Below, piece by piece: positions 61,792 to 64,000 of a stretch of 64,000 nt of DNA. The DNA comes from Gallionella sp. GTDB taxonomy: Bacteria > Pseudomonadota > Gammaproteobacteria > Burkholderiales > Gallionellaceae. Numbering within the stretch: the stretch's first letter is position 1; the number at the start of each line of letters is the position of its first letter. The stretch lies in assembly GCA_023259035.1 (NCBI GenBank), contig JAHFRA010000008.1, positions 42,309 to 106,308 of the forward strand, given 5' to 3'. The notes beneath the pieces were generated by a model. That model was not told where the DNA came from, did not search any database, and saw only the letters and a list, made by a program, of their open reading frames with translations. The position numbers and the translations under genes were made by a program.

Positions 61792-63552
61792 CTAGGATGC
61801 TTTTTCGCCCAAATCGTTAACCAGCCCCTCAAAAATACCTTCAAGATCGCGGACCAATCTCGGCGCATCGAACAGCGCGCTGTGCTCTCGCTCCTGTGCC
61901 AAACGGTCACGAATGCGCTGGTAGCCATTCTTGTTACTGGCCAAGGAAACCGCCTTCTTTTCATACTCGCGGAGGGAGGGAGTAATGAGTTCTCCCATAT
62001 GAACAGCCGTCAGCAGCGCGCCTGCCATTCTGGATGCGAACGATCTGCCGGGACAGGTAAGTACCGGCAAGCCAGCCCAAAGCGCGTCGCTGGCGGTGGT
62101 TCCTGCATTGTACGGGCTAGTATCGAGAAGCAAGTCGGCCACACGGTATCGTGCCAAATATTCGGCAGGGGGCGCCTTTTCCGCAAAAATCAGCCTACCT
62201 ATATCAATTCCTTGTTTGGCCGCCTCATTCTTAAGATTCGCGCGTGCCCACTGATTGTCTGCTCCTAGCCACAACACACTGTTTGGAACACGCTTGAGAA
62301 TGCGCATCCAGCAAGCGAATATCTCTGGGGTAATCTTGTAGCTGCCATTGAATGAACAGTAGACGAAGGCATCTCCTGGAAGTCCGCATGATTCTCTACT
62401 TGGCGTTTGGCCTATCACTCGTTTGCTGTCGTTGACCTGATAAACATTGGGTAAGTACAGTGGTTTTTCCACAAAATACGGCTTCAGCTCCTTAGGAAAG
62501 ACGAATCGATCTGCCAGAATGTAGTCTACTTCAGGTATACCGCATGTTCCGACGAATCCCAGATAGGACACCTGTACTGGCGCGGGTTTATGGGCAAGTA
62601 TGCTGTACCGTGATCCGGCCGTAAGCCCTGTCAGGTCGACAAGGATATCAATTTCATTCTGCCGTATAAGTTGTGCCGCCTGATCGTCAGTTAATGAGTG
62701 TATCGGCAAATGGTGATCCATAGCGGCCAATACCCTTTGCCGCATGGAATCGTCCGCCCCCGGCGTGAAGTCGATGCCATAGATCTCGAATCGATTGCGG
62801 TCATGCAACTCAAACAGCTCAGCCGTCAGAATGCTTACAGCATGCCAACGAAAATCACAGGACATATAGCCGATGCGTATACGTTTATGCCCATATCCAC
62901 TGGCCGGACTGAGATGTTTAATTTCACTTGGAAGATGGCGAGAAATCCAGTCTTGAATGGTTTTCAGTTGTAGCGCGGGATCATCTGTTAATGCCAATAT
63001 CCCAAGAGGGCCACAATATTCCAGCTGTTTCTCTTCCGAGAGTCCCGGCAAAGATTGAATTACCGGCCATTTGCACTGCTTTTGCCGAATGTACAGATAA
63101 TGCTGGACGGTATTGGGTTGGTCAGGAGAGAGCAACAAGCTGCGTTGTAAATATTTTTCGGCGTCATCAAGCAATACGGCCGTTTCCATCACTCTGCCCA
63201 AGTGATTCAACAGCAGCACCTGCCCTTCTATAGGCTGCAACGCGCCAATCCATGTCTGCGCTGCTTCTACACGATTCCCTTTGGCCTCAAAAGCCAGGCC
63301 AAGATTGACCGCAGCCTGATATAAATCTGGCTTAAGCTTTAACGCCTCGCGGTAGCAGTCAATGGCTTCATCAATCTGTCCTGCATTGCGCAACAATATG
63401 CCCAAGTTGAACAGCGCGACATGCCGCAACGCATTCTCGGACGCATCGGATGCCAACCAATTCTTGTAGCAAATCACCGCTGACTGAGTGTCTCCCAGCG
63501 TTGCCAACGCGTCAGCCCGAGACATCACCTGCTGCAAAGATATTTCGGTCAT
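61792..63552 (-). CDS. TPR protein with O-GlcNAc-transferase-like (SPINDLY/OGT) domain
   Basis: The ATG at 63552 (MTEISLQQVMSRADALATLG) with AGGA upstream gives 586 residues; the frame can extend to 63609. N-terminal TPRs (about 1-170, e.g. ALFNLGILLRNAGQIDEAID) are followed by a GT41 catalytic region (about 225-586): RIGYMSCDFRWHAVSIL with the His of the active site, SFNGSYKITPEIFACWMRIL with the nucleotide-binding Lys, and DTSPYNAGTTASDALWAGLP. These match OGT and bacterial relatives that glycosylate proteins on Ser/Thr. Close to flagellin-glycan genes, so flagellin is a candidate target (inference). Confidence 0.85.
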   Translation of the reverse strand: MTEISLQQVMSRADALATLGDTQSAVICYKNWLASDASENALRHVALFNLGILLRNAGQIDEAIDCYREALKLKPDLYQAAVNLGLAFEAKGNRVEAAQTWIGALQPIEGQVLLLNHLGRVMETAVLLDDAEKYLQRSLLLSPDQPNTVQHYLYIRQKQCKWPVIQSLPGLSEEKQLEYCGPLGILALTDDPALQLKTIQDWISRHLPSEIKHLSPASGYGHKRIRIGYMSCDFRWHAVSILTAELFELHDRNRFEIYGIDFTPGADDSMRQRVLAAMDHHLPIHSLTDDQAAQLIRQNEIDILVDLTGLTAGSRYSILAHKPAPVQVSYLGFVGTCGIPEVDYILADRFVFPKELKPYFVEKPLYLPNVYQVNDSKRVIGQTPSRESCGLPGDAFVYCSFNGSYKITPEIFACWMRILKRVPNSVLWLGADNQWARANLKNEAAKQGIDIGRLIFAEKAPPAEYLARYRVADLLLDTSPYNAGTTASDALWAGLPVLTCPGRSFASRMAGALLTAVHMGELITPSLREYEKKAVSLASNKNGYQRIRDRLAQEREHSALFDAPRLVRDLEGIFEGLVNDLGEKAS

Positions 63553-63712
63553 TTTTTCCTGCTGTGTGGTGACAATATAAGCTGGGGGCGTAGAAAACAC
63601 TTGGAGCACGAGCTACAAGTTTGGTGAAGAATAACCCAAAATCCGGCAGTTGAGAACAGCCGGCCATTTCGATGCGCTATTTGTGCAGATTACTGAACGA
63701 GCTACTAGACAT

Positions 63713-63763
63713 AATTTGATTAAGCCAGCAAACAACGCTGGCAAAGTCATTGGCTACCAGAGG
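63713..63763. repeat. Covarying-stem hairpin repeat, right-hand copy
   Basis: On the minus strand the sequence reads CTGGTAGCCAATGACTTT, stem GCCAGC, loop GTTGTTT, stem GCTGGC, TTAATCAA. The stem sequence differs from the 22412 copy but still pairs. It lies between the OGT-like gene and the truncated gene. Confidence 0.6.
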
Positions 63764-63792
63764 GGTCTTTCACTGGTTTGGCTGTCACCCTG

Positions 63793-64000
63793 TTATCCGC
63801 CCGATGCCAAGAAGCCTGTCTTGCCAGCCTCTGGAGTGGTGACCATGCCTGCGGACGCGCCAGCCACGCTGGTCTGGAGACCGACCGCTATGCTGCCTGA
63901 ATTAACCAGCGGATTCCCGTTTGCATCGAACTGCCTTAACGTATCAACCATACCGCCCATCTGGGTCGAGACAGCCAGCGTCGACGACGTTCCGGGGGTG
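63793..64000 (-). CDS. C-terminal end of an unknown protein (truncated)
   Basis: The last 68 codons plus TAA of a leftward gene whose start is beyond the window. The peptide (TSSTLAVSTQMGGMVDTLRQ ... TSVAGASAGMVTTPEAGKTG) is rich in Ser, Thr, Gly and Ala, without Cys, and looks exported or filament-like. I cannot name it. Confidence 0.6.
   Translation of the reverse strand, partial: TPGTSSTLAVSTQMGGMVDTLRQFDANGNPLVNSGSIAVGLQTSVAGASAGMVTTPEAGKTGFLASGG

Overview
The window is the flagellar gene block of a motile Gram-negative bacterium, followed by a type I secretion locus and a flagellin or surface-glycan (pseudaminic acid) cluster. L- and P-ring genes (flgH, flgI) indicate an outer membrane. 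The order flhA-flhF-flhG-fliA, a MotC/MotD-type stator pair, and flgM/flgN/flgA divergent from flgBCDEFGHIJKL fit a betaproteobacterium. A freshwater Gallionellaceae/Nitrosomonadales-like source is my guess, not something the sequence proves.

Region by region. 1-6158 (+): end of flhA, then flhF, flhG, fliA, motC, motD. 6196-8293 (-): flgN, flgM, flgA. 8449-19664 (+): flgB to flgL, an uninterrupted rod-hook-ring series. 19939-31205 (-): fliR, Q, P, O, N, M, L, K, J, I, H, G, F, with fliE divergent on + (31469). 32159-38751 (-): ycgR, an FlhB C-domain paralogue, a small coupled ORF, a second FliK-like gene, then fliT, fliS, fliD, flaG, fliC. 39089-47135 (-): a large Sel1-repeat protein and a type I exporter (HlyD-type adaptor, ABC transporter, TolC-like factor fused to a SPOR domain). 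47702-57806 (+): pseB, pseC, pseF, a methylase, pseG fused to an acetyltransferase, pseI, a Gfo/Idh dehydrogenase, a DegT aminotransferase, a methyltransferase and a putative transferase. 57853-63552 (-): two unrecognised glycosyltransferase-like proteins, a TylF-type methyltransferase and a TPR/O-GlcNAc-transferase-like protein. A truncated gene enters at 64000. No tRNA, rRNA, CRISPR array or transposase gene was seen.

How it works together. FliA (sigma-28) and FlgM are both present, and three near-consensus sigma-28 promoters can be read in front of flgM, flgK and fliC. Export (FlhA, FliPQR, FliO, FliHIJ), basal body, hook, filament, cap and chaperones are all here. The pse genes make CMP-pseudaminic acid, which in other bacteria decorates flagellin. 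The OGT-like protein and unknown transferases next door are candidates for attaching glycans.

The most unusual layer is short repeat DNA between and inside the flagellar genes. One family is a GGACAGA-rich inverted repeat (five copies). A second has conserved flanks around a stem whose two arms co-vary. A third has termini like GGNACCTCTA. These repeats have been absorbed into function: they encode the signal-peptide core of FlgI and the N-terminus of FliO, overlap the sigma-28 promoter of flgK, supply apparent Shine-Dalgarno sequences for flgJ and flgN, and supply the stop codon of ycgR. Long G/C homopolymers, ten bases in fliL and eight in flgK, are candidate slippage sites.
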